Source: Flavobacterium psychroterrae (GTDB lineage: Bacteria > Bacteroidota > Bacteroidia > Flavobacteriales > Flavobacteriaceae). From it: 64,000 nucleotides of DNA. The stretch spans positions 155,723 through 219,722 of the forward strand of contig NZ_JAGYVZ010000001.1 in NCBI RefSeq assembly GCF_018380615.1, read 5' to 3'. The notes under the pieces are model-generated. The model was not told where the DNA came from. It saw only the letters and a program-made list of their open reading frames with translations, and did no database searches. The position numbers and the translations under genes are program-made. Positions 26,772-35,809 of this stretch are shown in pieces (position 1 is the stretch's first letter; each line of letters opens with the position of its first letter).

Positions 26772-29168
26772 ATGAGGTTTATAGCATTTGTGTTTTTGTT
26801 CGTTCATCTTTCAGTTTGGTCACAAAAAGGAAATGTTACCGGAAAAGTGACTTTTAGTTCTAATGAAACTGCCTTTGGTGCTTCAATATTAGTTCTGGGA
26901 ACACAAAAATTTGCTGTCGCTGATAATAATGGCGAGTTTGAAATCAAAGGACTTTCCTACGGAGAATATACTTTAGAAATTTCATCGTTTGAAGCTAAAA
27001 CAAAAACCGTAAAATTTCATTTAAATCGTCCTTCGCATAACATCAATATCGCATTGGAAAAAACAAATGATCCCAAAATTTTGAAAGAAGTTTTAGTTCA
27101 GAAAACCACCGTAAAAAAAGAAATTATGGAGAAAGGTTTCTCTGTAAATGTGATCGAAACCCAGGAAGCCGCAAAACGAAATATCCAGACAAATGATTTA
27201 CTGAGCCAGTCTGCAGGTGTGAGAGTCCGACAAAATGGAGGATTAGGATCAAGTGTAAACTATAACTTAAACGGAATGTCCGGCAATTCTATCAGAATAT
27301 TTATTGACGGAATTCCCATTTCGACTTACGGTTCATCATTTAATTTAAATAGCATTCCGCCCGCATTAATCGAGCGAATCGAAGTATATAAAGGCGTAAT
27401 TCCTGCACATTTAGCTGATGACGCTTTAGGCGGAGCCATTAATCTGATTCTGAAAAAAGGTGCTAAAAATTCTCTGAGTGCTTCGGTATCGTATGGTTCT
27501 TTCAATACCGTTCAGTCGAATTTCAATACCACTTATCGCGATAAATCAGGTTTTACATTAAAAGGTTCCGGTTTCTATAATTATTCGGATAATGATTATG
27601 AAGTTTGGGGAAAATTTGTCTACAACATTTTACCTAACGGGCGTTACAATTACGTTCGTGCAAAACGGTTTAATGATGCTTACAGATCGTATGGCGGACG
27701 CGTTGAAGCTGGTTTTACCGATGTAAAATGGGCGGATACTTTCCTGATAGGTTTTAATGTTTCCGATGATTTTAACGAAATCCAACACGGTCAATCCATG
27801 ACAAAGCCGTACAAAGGAAGATTTTCTGAAGCCGATGCACAAGTGATAAGCGTAAATTATGCTAAGAAAGATTTCATCGTAAAAGGACTTGAATTTACTG
27901 TAAACTCGGTTTTTAGCCAAAGAAATGAGGTTGTAAACGATACCGTGAGATGGAATTATAACTGGTTTGGCGAAAAAGCTTTGGGACTTTACGGAGATCC
28001 AATTTTATCACCAACAGGTGCACAACAAGGCGCAAGAACAATCCAGCATCTTGACAGCAAAATTTTCAGTACAAGAGGAGGTTTGAATTATACGCTCAAT
28101 GACAATCATAAAATTGTTTTCAGCAGCATGTTATATACGTTTGGCAGAAATCAATTTGACGAACTATCTCCGCTTGAAAGCAGTTTTCTTCCCACAAGAA
28201 ATCTGTTCAAAAATGTTTTATCATTGGCTTATGAACTTGAAGCATTTGATTCGAAATTAAGAACAAATATCTTCGGGAAACGTTATGAACAGCAAACAGA
28301 ACAACGCGATCCAAGTATTATTACAGAGAACGGACAAAATAAATATATTGAGGTAATATCTAAAAACACCACTTCTTTCTATGGTTACGGAATAGCAACA
28401 TCGTATTTTGTTGTTCCAAAAGTAATGGCTTCACTTTCTGCTGAAAAAGCAATCCGACTTCCGTCAGAAAATGAAATATTTGGTAATCCCGGAGAAAATC
28501 TTACAGGCAATAATTCCCTAAAACCAGAGCAAAGTGACAATTTAAATGTCGGTTTACGATTTGGTCCTTATAAAATAGACAATCACAAATTTACAGTTGG
28601 CGGTTCTGGATTCTGGAGAAATTCTAAAGATAAAATCGTTCGTCAGTTTAGCAATCGTTTAAACGAAGCGTTGCAAACATCTCCCGCAGTAAATTTAGGA
28701 AACGCACAATCTATAGGTTACGAAGCCGCATTAGAATATTCATACAACAGCAAATTATTTGTGTCCATGAATATGTCAAAGTTCAACTCGCTGTTCAAAG
28801 ACAAATACGATAATAACGGAAACATTTTGCCGTATTACAATCAGCAGCTTCCTAATGAACCCTACTTCACCGTAAACGGAAATGTGCAGTATAATTTTAA
28901 AAATATAGTTCAGAAAAACTCAGAACTTAACCTGTATTACAACTTTGGTTATGTGGGTGAATTTTATACTACGTGGCTTGAAATAGACAAAACAACGGCT
29001 CAGTTTCCGCATGATTTAGGATTAAGTTACACTTTTCCAGGCAAAAAATTTATTGTCAGTTTCGATGCCAAAAACATAACAGACGAACAGGTTTACGACA
29101 ATTTTGCAGTTCAAAAACCCGGAAGAGCTTTTTACATGAAGCTCAATTATATCATTAACAAATTTTAA
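26772..29168 (+). CDS. TonB-dependent receptor, probable ferric-siderophore type
   Basis: 798-residue outer-membrane receptor. It has a signal peptide (to about VWSQ), a carboxypeptidase-regulatory-like domain (about 20-95), a plug domain (about 110-230, with NDLLSQSAGVRVRQ, IRIFIDGIPIS and GGAINLIL) and a beta barrel to the end, closing on aromatic-rich strands (FYMKLNYIINKF). Length and the absence of a SusD partner fit metal or siderophore uptake rather than glycan import. It is followed after 27 bp by a DUF4374 lipoprotein. Energy would come from TonB-ExbBD, which is not in the window. Confidence 0.85.
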   Translation: MRFIAFVFLFVHLSVWSQKGNVTGKVTFSSNETAFGASILVLGTQKFAVADNNGEFEIKGLSYGEYTLEISSFEAKTKTVKFHLNRPSHNINIALEKTNDPKILKEVLVQKTTVKKEIMEKGFSVNVIETQEAAKRNIQTNDLLSQSAGVRVRQNGGLGSSVNYNLNGMSGNSIRIFIDGIPISTYGSSFNLNSIPPALIERIEVYKGVIPAHLADDALGGAINLILKKGAKNSLSASVSYGSFNTVQSNFNTTYRDKSGFTLKGSGFYNYSDNDYEVWGKFVYNILPNGRYNYVRAKRFNDAYRSYGGRVEAGFTDVKWADTFLIGFNVSDDFNEIQHGQSMTKPYKGRFSEADAQVISVNYAKKDFIVKGLEFTVNSVFSQRNEVVNDTVRWNYNWFGEKALGLYGDPILSPTGAQQGARTIQHLDSKIFSTRGGLNYTLNDNHKIVFSSMLYTFGRNQFDELSPLESSFLPTRNLFKNVLSLAYELEAFDSKLRTNIFGKRYEQQTEQRDPSIITENGQNKYIEVISKNTTSFYGYGIATSYFVVPKVMASLSAEKAIRLPSENEIFGNPGENLTGNNSLKPEQSDNLNVGLRFGPYKIDNHKFTVGGSGFWRNSKDKIVRQFSNRLNEALQTSPAVNLGNAQSIGYEAALEYSYNSKLFVSMNMSKFNSLFKDKYDNNGNILPYYNQQLPNEPYFTVNGNVQYNFKNIVQKNSELNLYYNFGYVGEFYTTWLEIDKTTAQFPHDLGLSYTFPGKKFIVSFDAKNITDEQVYDNFAVQKPGRAFYMKLNYIINKF

Positions 29169-29195
29169 TATCTATTAATTTTTAATACTCTAAAT

Positions 29196-30527
29196 ATGAA
29201 AAAAAGTACCTTAAAATTACTCGCATGTGGCTTGGTTTTAACCACATTCGCCCTAACCGTAAGTTGCAGCAGTGACGACAATAAAAATACAGATCCAGTA
29301 AATCCTGTTACCGATGGAAGATGGATTACAGTTGCAGGAGCTTTAATGCAAACTGCTCCGGGTGACGGAAATGGCGGAACTAAAGTATATTCTGTTAGCA
29401 AGCAAGATGCTAAAAATCCTGAATTTTCTATAGACGTTTATGAAAAAGGAACGCCTGTACAATCCAGCAGAACGGCACGTTTGCAATCATCTGTCGATGG
29501 AAGTACGCTTTTCAATATCACTTACACAGGCGCAAATGGCGGTGAGTTTATGACCTATAAAGTAAACGGGGCGGCAAATTTTACTCAATCTGGAACTACC
29601 GTAAGTATTGCGCAATATGCAGGAACTTCTCCAAGATGGGTAAAACTTTTTGACGGTGATAAAACGGGTGTTGCGGTAAATGTAACAGCTCCCGTAATTG
29701 TTCAGGATGCTAATAATGCGTACAAATACACAAGAGGTACAGCAACTGTATTAGCGGTAGATTTACAAAATATCCTTATTTCAGGTTTCAAACAATATGA
29801 AATTGCATTAAGTGCCGAAGAAGAACTAAAAGGACACCATATTTTCCGTTTAGATGCTCCAACATTGAACAAAGCAGGCAACAAATTAATCATAGGAACA
29901 TGGATGCGTAAAACAAATCCTGCAACAGGAGAAAACGAAGCTACATTTGAGCGCTTGGGTTCTAAATCTATTGTCGTTGATTACCCTTCATTAGCAAACC
30001 CTCAGGTGATTACATCAACAGTTGGTTTTGGTGATACTAGCGGTTACCGTAGTTTCAATAGTTTTGTTGGGACAGATGGAAACATTTATCAGGCAACTCA
30101 AAGAGATGCAAAAAACGGTTCTTACATCCTGAAAATCAACCAAAGCAATCAATATGATAACTCATATAATTTTAGTTTAGATACTGCTCTTGGAGTAAAA
30201 GGATCGTACATTGATGCGTGGAGATATGCAGGAAACGGAATCGCTTATGCAGTTTATACGCATGACGGTGCTAACGGACAAGGTTTTGTTGCAAGACTTG
30301 ATCTTAACGCAAAAACAGCTAAAAAAGTGGAAGGTATTGCTTATGATGCGGATCTTGATTTTGGTCAATATCAAGGTTTTGTAGTAGACGGAAACGAACT
30401 TTACATCGCTGTTACTCCGGTAGGAAAAGAAGGAAATATTTATGTTATCGATATTCCAACAGGAGCTGTGACTAAAGGAGCAAAATTACTTAACAAAGCA
30501 GGAAACCATTATATTGGAGTTTTCTAA
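29196..30527 (+). CDS. DUF4374 surface lipoprotein
   Basis: 443 residues with a lipoprotein signal and lipidated Cys at residue 24 (LTVSCSSDDNK). The acidic residues right after the Cys resemble the surface-export signal of Bacteroidota lipoproteins, so it may sit on the cell surface beside its receptor. The body is propeller-like, with repeated beta motifs (GRWITVAGALMQ, GYRSFNSFVGTDGNIYQATQ, DGNELYIAV). DUF4374 proteins are known beside TonB receptors and PepSY proteins and are thought to bind iron-siderophore cargo; direct proof is lacking. It shares an operon with the receptor. Confidence 0.8.
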   Translation: MKKSTLKLLACGLVLTTFALTVSCSSDDNKNTDPVNPVTDGRWITVAGALMQTAPGDGNGGTKVYSVSKQDAKNPEFSIDVYEKGTPVQSSRTARLQSSVDGSTLFNITYTGANGGEFMTYKVNGAANFTQSGTTVSIAQYAGTSPRWVKLFDGDKTGVAVNVTAPVIVQDANNAYKYTRGTATVLAVDLQNILISGFKQYEIALSAEEELKGHHIFRLDAPTLNKAGNKLIIGTWMRKTNPATGENEATFERLGSKSIVVDYPSLANPQVITSTVGFGDTSGYRSFNSFVGTDGNIYQATQRDAKNGSYILKINQSNQYDNSYNFSLDTALGVKGSYIDAWRYAGNGIAYAVYTHDGANGQGFVARLDLNAKTAKKVEGIAYDADLDFGQYQGFVVDGNELYIAVTPVGKEGNIYVIDIPTGAVTKGAKLLNKAGNHYIGVF

Positions 30528-30590
30528 AAAATAGAATAGCAGCAATGCGAATAATACCAATTTTTATTACTTGGATTTTTTTTTAATTAG

Positions 30591-30632
30591 AACATTCCGC
30601 TGCAAATTTTGTAGCGGAATGTTTGTTTTTAC
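30591..30632 (+). terminator. Terminator after the DUF4374 gene
   Basis: AACATTCCGCT (30591-30601) pairs perfectly with AGCGGAATGTT (30613-30623), and TGTTTTT follows. It lies about 65 bp past the stop. Confidence 0.85.
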
Positions 30633-30664
30633 ATGTATTATAAATTTTATTGCGAATCTGTATT

Positions 30665-30910
30665 GCGAATTTACCACAAAGTGCACAAAGATTATATTTT
30701 ATAGAATGTATATAAAACACAAAGTTCACAAAGCTTTGTCTTGATCCAGCTTTGCGAACTTTATGTTTTTTATAAAACTTTTTATACACAAAGCTTTGTG
30801 ACCTCTGCGTTTTTTAAAACCACCAATTAATATAAACTTTGTGCACTCTGTGATAAAATTCAACACAAAGATTTACATTAAAATTCAACGCAAAGATTTG
30901 CAGTAAAAAT
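30665..30910. repeat. Inverted repeat block (cacaaagtgcacaaag family)
   Basis: Non-coding sequence with alternating 'cacaaagtgcacaaag', 'cacaaagctttgtg' and their complements. It is related to the block between metI and metQ at 2870-3150. Confidence 0.75.
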
Positions 30911-30931
30911 ACTTCCAGCTGAAACAAAAAA

Positions 30932-32155
30932 CTATGTATCACAACTAACAGAATCCCAATCCTGATCCATATAATTAATTAACCAATTCAAAGCATATTG
31001 CCTTTCGTAAACAATTCCCGGATTAATTCCTTCAATTTCCCTTCCGTTAATTCGTTCATCGACACACGCCCAATTAAATCTGTAATACAAATCATTAGCA
31101 TCTAAAATTTCACTTTTAGACCTTAAAGAAACTATCGAATCAATAAAAATGTTAGGATCTTTTTCCTGACCAACCGGATAATCATCAGGATCAATATTTT
31201 CCAGATCGCAAAACTCATCCGGAAAATCTAATGTTTCAATTTTATTCAAAGCCCACATTAAAACCCAAATTCCTTCACACTTCCAGCTTTCCTGTGCTTT
31301 TTTATCGTCTGTTGGGTTTGCCAGAAATTCTTTTTCGTTTTCAGTCGTAAAATCCCAAAGATTATATTCTTTTAAATATTCAGTAGCTTCTTCCTCAGAA
31401 ATACTATTAAATGCCACTAAATTTACAACTGCCAAAGCACTAACACGTTGCGCAATTTCTTTAGGAGACCTTAAAGTCGTTTCATTTTCAGATTCTACAC
31501 AAGGAAGATGTCTGTTTATTTTGATGTTATATTCCTCAAGAATTAGCTCGTTCTTTTCTTTTCTTAGCAATTGATCTTCTTCTAATTGATTCTGATCGTC
31601 ATCAAAATAATCCGAATTAATTTTGACATCTAAAGTATCAATTTCACAATTCCCTTCAGTATCAATAATCAAATTTAGATTTTTATCTAAAAAATGTTGT
31701 CCGCTTGATTTACTGATAATAGTTTCAGGTTCAACAAATAAAACAGCGTCAAGTTCTTGGGCAATATTTTCAATAATCGTTGCTAATTCCTTAACTTCTC
31801 CGTTTTCCTGAGTAATTGTAAATTCACAATTTAAAGTCAGTATTTTATGCAGAAATAAATCCTTAACTTTTTCATTTACAGTTGGCAATGAATCCACAAA
31901 GCCATAAAGTCCTTTTAAATTAGCCGTCAAAGCCGAATCATCAATTTCGGGAATTTGATACGACGGAATCAGTCTTTCGCGATACGTAATTTTTATTTTT
32001 TTTGAAGATCCTAAAAGACCTCCTTTAATTTCTAACTCGATAATATCAGATTCATCTTCTTTACTAAATAAAATATTTCCTTTTGGAAAATTAGACAGGA
32101 TTAATTCTTTGATATTCTCAAAACCAACATGGTGTGAATAAATAGTACAAATCAT
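30932..32155 (-). CDS. DUF4272 domain-containing protein
   Basis: 407-residue acidic protein with no signal peptide, so probably cytoplasmic. The C-terminal half (about 225-407) fits DUF4272: SPKEIAQRVSALAVVNLVAF, then ESWKCEGIWVLMWALNKIE, then a late FNWACVDERINGREIEGINP motif. The N-terminal ~220 residues are not recognised. The family has no established function; some members occur in toxin-immunity or stress contexts, but nothing here supports either. It is a single gene, divergent from the lipoprotein at 32303. Confidence 0.75.
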   Translation of the reverse strand: MICTIYSHHVGFENIKELILSNFPKGNILFSKEDESDIIELEIKGGLLGSSKKIKITYRERLIPSYQIPEIDDSALTANLKGLYGFVDSLPTVNEKVKDLFLHKILTLNCEFTITQENGEVKELATIIENIAQELDAVLFVEPETIISKSSGQHFLDKNLNLIIDTEGNCEIDTLDVKINSDYFDDDQNQLEEDQLLRKEKNELILEEYNIKINRHLPCVESENETTLRSPKEIAQRVSALAVVNLVAFNSISEEEATEYLKEYNLWDFTTENEKEFLANPTDDKKAQESWKCEGIWVLMWALNKIETLDFPDEFCDLENIDPDDYPVGQEKDPNIFIDSIVSLRSKSEILDANDLYYRFNWACVDERINGREIEGINPGIVYERQYALNWLINYMDQDWDSVSCDT

Positions 32156-32302
32156 TTTACGGCTTTTAAATATTATTTACAGGCTAAAATAAGTTATTTT
32201 ATAAAATCTGCAAGCATAATCTCAACATCTAAAAATACTTTGTTCGTTTTTAAATTAATTCTCTACTTTTACTTTAATTCAAAATATAATCTTAACAGAT
32301 AC

Positions 32303-32920
32303 ATGAAAAAAATAACACTCTACATAATTATAATTATTGCTTTTTGTAGCTGTCAACAGAAAAAAGAAGAAACCAATATTACTTCTCAAGAAATGAAGAA
32401 TATCGACGAAATTGTTGAAGCAATAATAATTCAGGATAGTTTAAATGTATTTTCGAAAAGTGAAGACTCTACAATGTTTTGCAGTGAACTTAGAAAGCTA
32501 AAAATACATATACCTCCAAAGAAAAAAAATAATGATTTTATATTAATGCCTCCATCTGAAGGTAAATACATTACCTCATTTATTCCTTTTAAAATAAAAG
32601 GATACACATTTTTTTCATCTAAAGATTCTTTGTATTTGTTAGCACAAAATTTGAATCCTGAAAAGCTGGCAATCGAAAAAAAATTAATTAACAAATGGAA
32701 TAATACCACAATTGAGAAAATTAAAACAAGACGTAAAAACAAACAAAAATCAAGATTTTACGAAATGACAATTCCTGTTTTTTCTGTGGATAGACAAAGT
32801 GCTTATGTAGAATTAGATTACCAATGTGGTGGTCTGTGTGGAAGCGGGCAAGATATATTTTTAAAAAAAATAAATGGAAAATGGAAAATAATAGTACAAT
32901 GGCAAAGCTGGATTAGCTAA
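32303..32920 (+). CDS. Orphan lipoprotein of unknown function
   Basis: 205 residues from the ATG at 32303, which begins a lipoprotein signal with Cys near residue 17 (IIIAFCSCQQKKEE). The frame open to 32240 lacks any other support. The mature part is rich in lysine, with a long basic helix (around TTIEKIKTRRKNKQ). It ends with a beta-rich motif YVELDYQCGGLCGSGQDIF followed by KINGKWKIIVQWQSWIS. The two Cys of CGGLC may form a disulfide. I do not recognise the family. Confidence 0.65.
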   Translation: MKKITLYIIIIIAFCSCQQKKEETNITSQEMKNIDEIVEAIIIQDSLNVFSKSEDSTMFCSELRKLKIHIPPKKKNNDFILMPPSEGKYITSFIPFKIKGYTFFSSKDSLYLLAQNLNPEKLAIEKKLINKWNNTTIEKIKTRRKNKQKSRFYEMTIPVFSVDRQSAYVELDYQCGGLCGSGQDIFLKKINGKWKIIVQWQSWIS

Positions 32921-32933
32921 TCCAAAAAAAACA

Positions 32934-32990
32934 AACCATATAAGTTATATAAGCACAATTAAGAAAAAACTTAAATTAACTTATATGGTT
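32934..32990. terminator. Long stem-loop between convergent genes
   Basis: AACCATATAAGTTA (32934-32947) is matched by its exact complement at 32977-32990, with a 29-base loop. T-rich sequence borders it on the minus strand and A-rich on the plus strand. It closes both the lipoprotein gene and the GH2 gene. Confidence 0.55.
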
Positions 32991-33016
32991 CAAAAAAACT
33001 TTGCAAGCAATTAAAT

Positions 33017-35440
33017 CTACTGCACTTCAACTTCAATCAAAGCAACTTGCAAATTACCCGTCGAAGCCTTAAGTTGAATACTTTCTTTCTTCCCATTCGA
33101 CTGAACAATCGCAATACATTTTCCGTTAAACAATTTACAGGAATTGGCTTTAAAAGAATCCAGATTCGCCTGATAACCATTGTCGACTCCAACCAATTTT
33201 CCTCCACCCGAAACCTCAAAATTAATTAAATCGTTAGCGTTTGGTAGTAAATTTCCCTCTTTATCAGTAATAGAAACCGTTACGTAAACCAAATCGTAAG
33301 TATCATTTTTAATTTCCTTTTTATCTGCTTTTAAGTCTATTTTAAATGCTTCTCCGGCAGTGTGAATTTCTTTTTCAAGAACCACTTTTCCATTTTTTCT
33401 CGAAATTGCTTTTAATGTTCCAGGCTCGAATTTTACGCGCCATGAAATATGCAAATCATCATTTTGTTTGGCTTTTTTGCCGAGAGATTTTCCGTTTAAG
33501 AATAATTCAACTTCATCGGCATTATTGTAATACGCCCAGACATCAACTTCCTGATCTTTTTTCCAGTTCCAATGCGGAAAAATATGCAAGACAGGTTTTG
33601 TTGTCCACTCACTTTGGTACATATAATACACATCTTTTGGAAAACCCGCCAAATCTACAATTCCGAAATAGGAACTTCTCGCCGGGTAGGGATATGGATC
33701 CGGTTCACCGATGTAATCAAAACCCGTCCAGATAAAAGTTCCCGCCATGAAATCCTGTTTCTTGATCGTTTTCCAATTCTCTTCGTGCGTCGCTCCCCAA
33801 TAGGATTTTACATTATCAAAAGCCGAAACCGTCCAATCCGCATTTCCGTCAAACGGAGCATTGTGTTTTGGCGGCCACGCTTTTATTCCATCCGAAGGAA
33901 AATCATAATGACCGCGCGTTTCCAAAGCCGAAACACTTTCTGAAGCGATTATTTTTTGTCCTTTAAAACGCGTTGGAAAATCTTTATAATCTTCATGTTT
34001 GTAATTGAATCCCAAAAGATCTAAAGCTCCAGATTGGTAAATGAAGTTTTTCTCAATAATATTTTCGGTCAAAGCCGAAGTTACGGGACGGGTTGTATCT
34101 AACGATTTTACGATCTTGGCTAATTCTCTTGTAATAGCAATTCCCGTACTGTCAAATTGTTCCCTTATTTCGTTACCAATACTCCACATCATTACCGATG
34201 GATGATTTCGGTCTCTCCTGATAAAATCTTTCAGATCTTTTTTATGCCACGCATCCCAATCTTTATGATAATCGTTGGTTACTTTTTTCTTTTTCCAAAC
34301 ATCAAAAGCCTCATCCTGAACGATAAATCCCATTTCGTCGCACAATTGCATCATTTCTAAAGAATGCGGATTGTGTGACATTCTGATCGCATTTACGCCC
34401 ATTTCTTTCATCAAAACTAACTTTCGTTTCACGGCGTGAATGTTTTCAACCGCACCCAAAGCGCCGTTATCGTGATGCAAACAAACGCCCAAAATTTTCA
34501 TTGGTTTTCCGTTTAATGAAAACCCTTTTTCAGCATCAAAATTAAAATACCGAATTCCTAAAGGCGTTTCGTAATTATCCGTCAATTGCGCTTTTTCATA
34601 AATTTTAGTGACAATTTTATACAGATATGGATTTTCTGTATTCCAAAGTTTTGGGTTCTTTACATTAAAATTCTGAACCTTTTTTAAAGAGGAATTTGCT
34701 GCGATTTTTTCTGTAGATTCAACTTTAGCAACTTCTTTATTATTTTTATCCAGAATCGAAGAAACCAATCTAAATTCCTTTTCATTTTCTGAAGCATTCT
34801 TCAAATCCACTTCTAAACGAACCGAAGCTTTTTCTTTTGAAATTTCGGGTGTTATTACAAAAGTTCCCCATTCGTCAACATGCAATTTTTCGGTGACAAC
34901 CAAACGCACATTTCTGTAAATACCAGATCCTGTGTACCATCTTGAATTGGGCTGCGCATCATTATCAACTTTTACAGCAATGATATTTTCCTGTCCAAAG
35001 TTTAGATATTTCGAAAATTCATAAGAAAATGAAATATAACCGTTGGGACGAATTCCTAAAGAATGTCCGTTGATAAAGACTTCACTATTTTTAAAAACAC
35101 CGTCAAATTCTACCGAAACATTTTTGCTTTTCCAACTTGCTAAAAGTTTAAAAGTTTTACGGTACCAGCCTATTCCTGCCGGCAAAAAACCTTGCGCCTG
35201 TTTTGTTTTACTGTCTTTGTCAAAAGCGCCCTCAATACTCCAGTCATGCGGTAATTGAAGCACCCTCCAGTCGGCAGCATTGAAATCTTTTTGCGGTGCC
35301 AATGGGTAATCTCCTAATTTGAAGTTCCAGTTTTTATTGAAATCCTCAACAATTCTGGCTTGTTTTACTTGTGAGAAACCAATTGTTGAGAGCAATAATA
35401 GTATTGCAAGTGCTATTTTTTGAAGAATATTTTTATTCAT
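33017..35440 (-). CDS. GH2 family beta-galactosidase-like glycosidase
   Basis: 807 residues from the ATG at 35440 (MNKNILQKIALAILLLLSTIGFSQ, a signal peptide). Domains: a jelly-roll sugar-binding domain, an Ig-like sandwich, a TIM barrel with the acid/base Glu in MWSIGNEIRE (about residue 424) and the nucleophile in IIASESVSA (about 502), then DUF4982-like and Ig-like C-terminal domains. GH2 covers beta-galactosidases, beta-glucuronidases and alpha-L-arabinopyranosidases; the exact sugar is not fixed by sequence. It is the last gene of the pectin locus and would act in the periplasm on oligosaccharide ends. Confidence 0.88.
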   Translation of the reverse strand: MNKNILQKIALAILLLLSTIGFSQVKQARIVEDFNKNWNFKLGDYPLAPQKDFNAADWRVLQLPHDWSIEGAFDKDSKTKQAQGFLPAGIGWYRKTFKLLASWKSKNVSVEFDGVFKNSEVFINGHSLGIRPNGYISFSYEFSKYLNFGQENIIAVKVDNDAQPNSRWYTGSGIYRNVRLVVTEKLHVDEWGTFVITPEISKEKASVRLEVDLKNASENEKEFRLVSSILDKNNKEVAKVESTEKIAANSSLKKVQNFNVKNPKLWNTENPYLYKIVTKIYEKAQLTDNYETPLGIRYFNFDAEKGFSLNGKPMKILGVCLHHDNGALGAVENIHAVKRKLVLMKEMGVNAIRMSHNPHSLEMMQLCDEMGFIVQDEAFDVWKKKKVTNDYHKDWDAWHKKDLKDFIRRDRNHPSVMMWSIGNEIREQFDSTGIAITRELAKIVKSLDTTRPVTSALTENIIEKNFIYQSGALDLLGFNYKHEDYKDFPTRFKGQKIIASESVSALETRGHYDFPSDGIKAWPPKHNAPFDGNADWTVSAFDNVKSYWGATHEENWKTIKKQDFMAGTFIWTGFDYIGEPDPYPYPARSSYFGIVDLAGFPKDVYYMYQSEWTTKPVLHIFPHWNWKKDQEVDVWAYYNNADEVELFLNGKSLGKKAKQNDDLHISWRVKFEPGTLKAISRKNGKVVLEKEIHTAGEAFKIDLKADKKEIKNDTYDLVYVTVSITDKEGNLLPNANDLINFEVSGGGKLVGVDNGYQANLDSFKANSCKLFNGKCIAIVQSNGKKESIQLKASTGNLQVALIEVEVQ

Positions 35441-35474
35441 AAATTTATTTTTATAATCCAAATTACGTTTAGTT

Positions 35475-35720
35475 TTTCAGGCTGATCGGAGTCGAAGCCC
35501 CCGCCCAATATTCCGTAATCTTTGTCGAGCTACGTTGCGCGGGCTTCGACTCCGCTCAGCCTGACAAAGCAATGACAAAAAAACTAAAGATAATATCATC
35601 GTTTAGTTTGTCATTTCGACGTAAGGAGAAATCACACTAGAAATTCCGCTTAGAATGTCGCCAATCTTTGTCGAGTTTCTTGCGTAGATCCCTCGTTCCT
35701 CGGGATGACAAAAATGAGGT
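35475..35720. repeat. Dispersed palindromic repeats (gtcatttcgacg and gagtcgaagcc families)
   Basis: The region between the two GH2 genes (35441-35809) has no gene. It holds a 'ctgatcggagtcgaagccc' / 'gggcttcgactccgctcag' inverted pair and a 'gtcatttcgacgtaaggag' / 'ctcgttcctcgggatgac' pair. A copy of GAATGTCGCCAATCTTTGTCG lies between the arms of the second pair. Confidence 0.75.
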
Positions 35721-35809
35721 AAAACTTTGCGGGGCTTTGACTCCGCTCAGCCTACAAAGAGAATAAACCTATGCCCCTTTGAACCTCTGCACCTTTGGAA
35801 CTCAAAAAA

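Noticed and set aside
26772..30527. SusC/SusD pair for the pectin locus
   Set aside because: The receptor is smaller than SusC, its partner is a DUF4374 protein and not SusD, and it is on the opposite strand from the locus.
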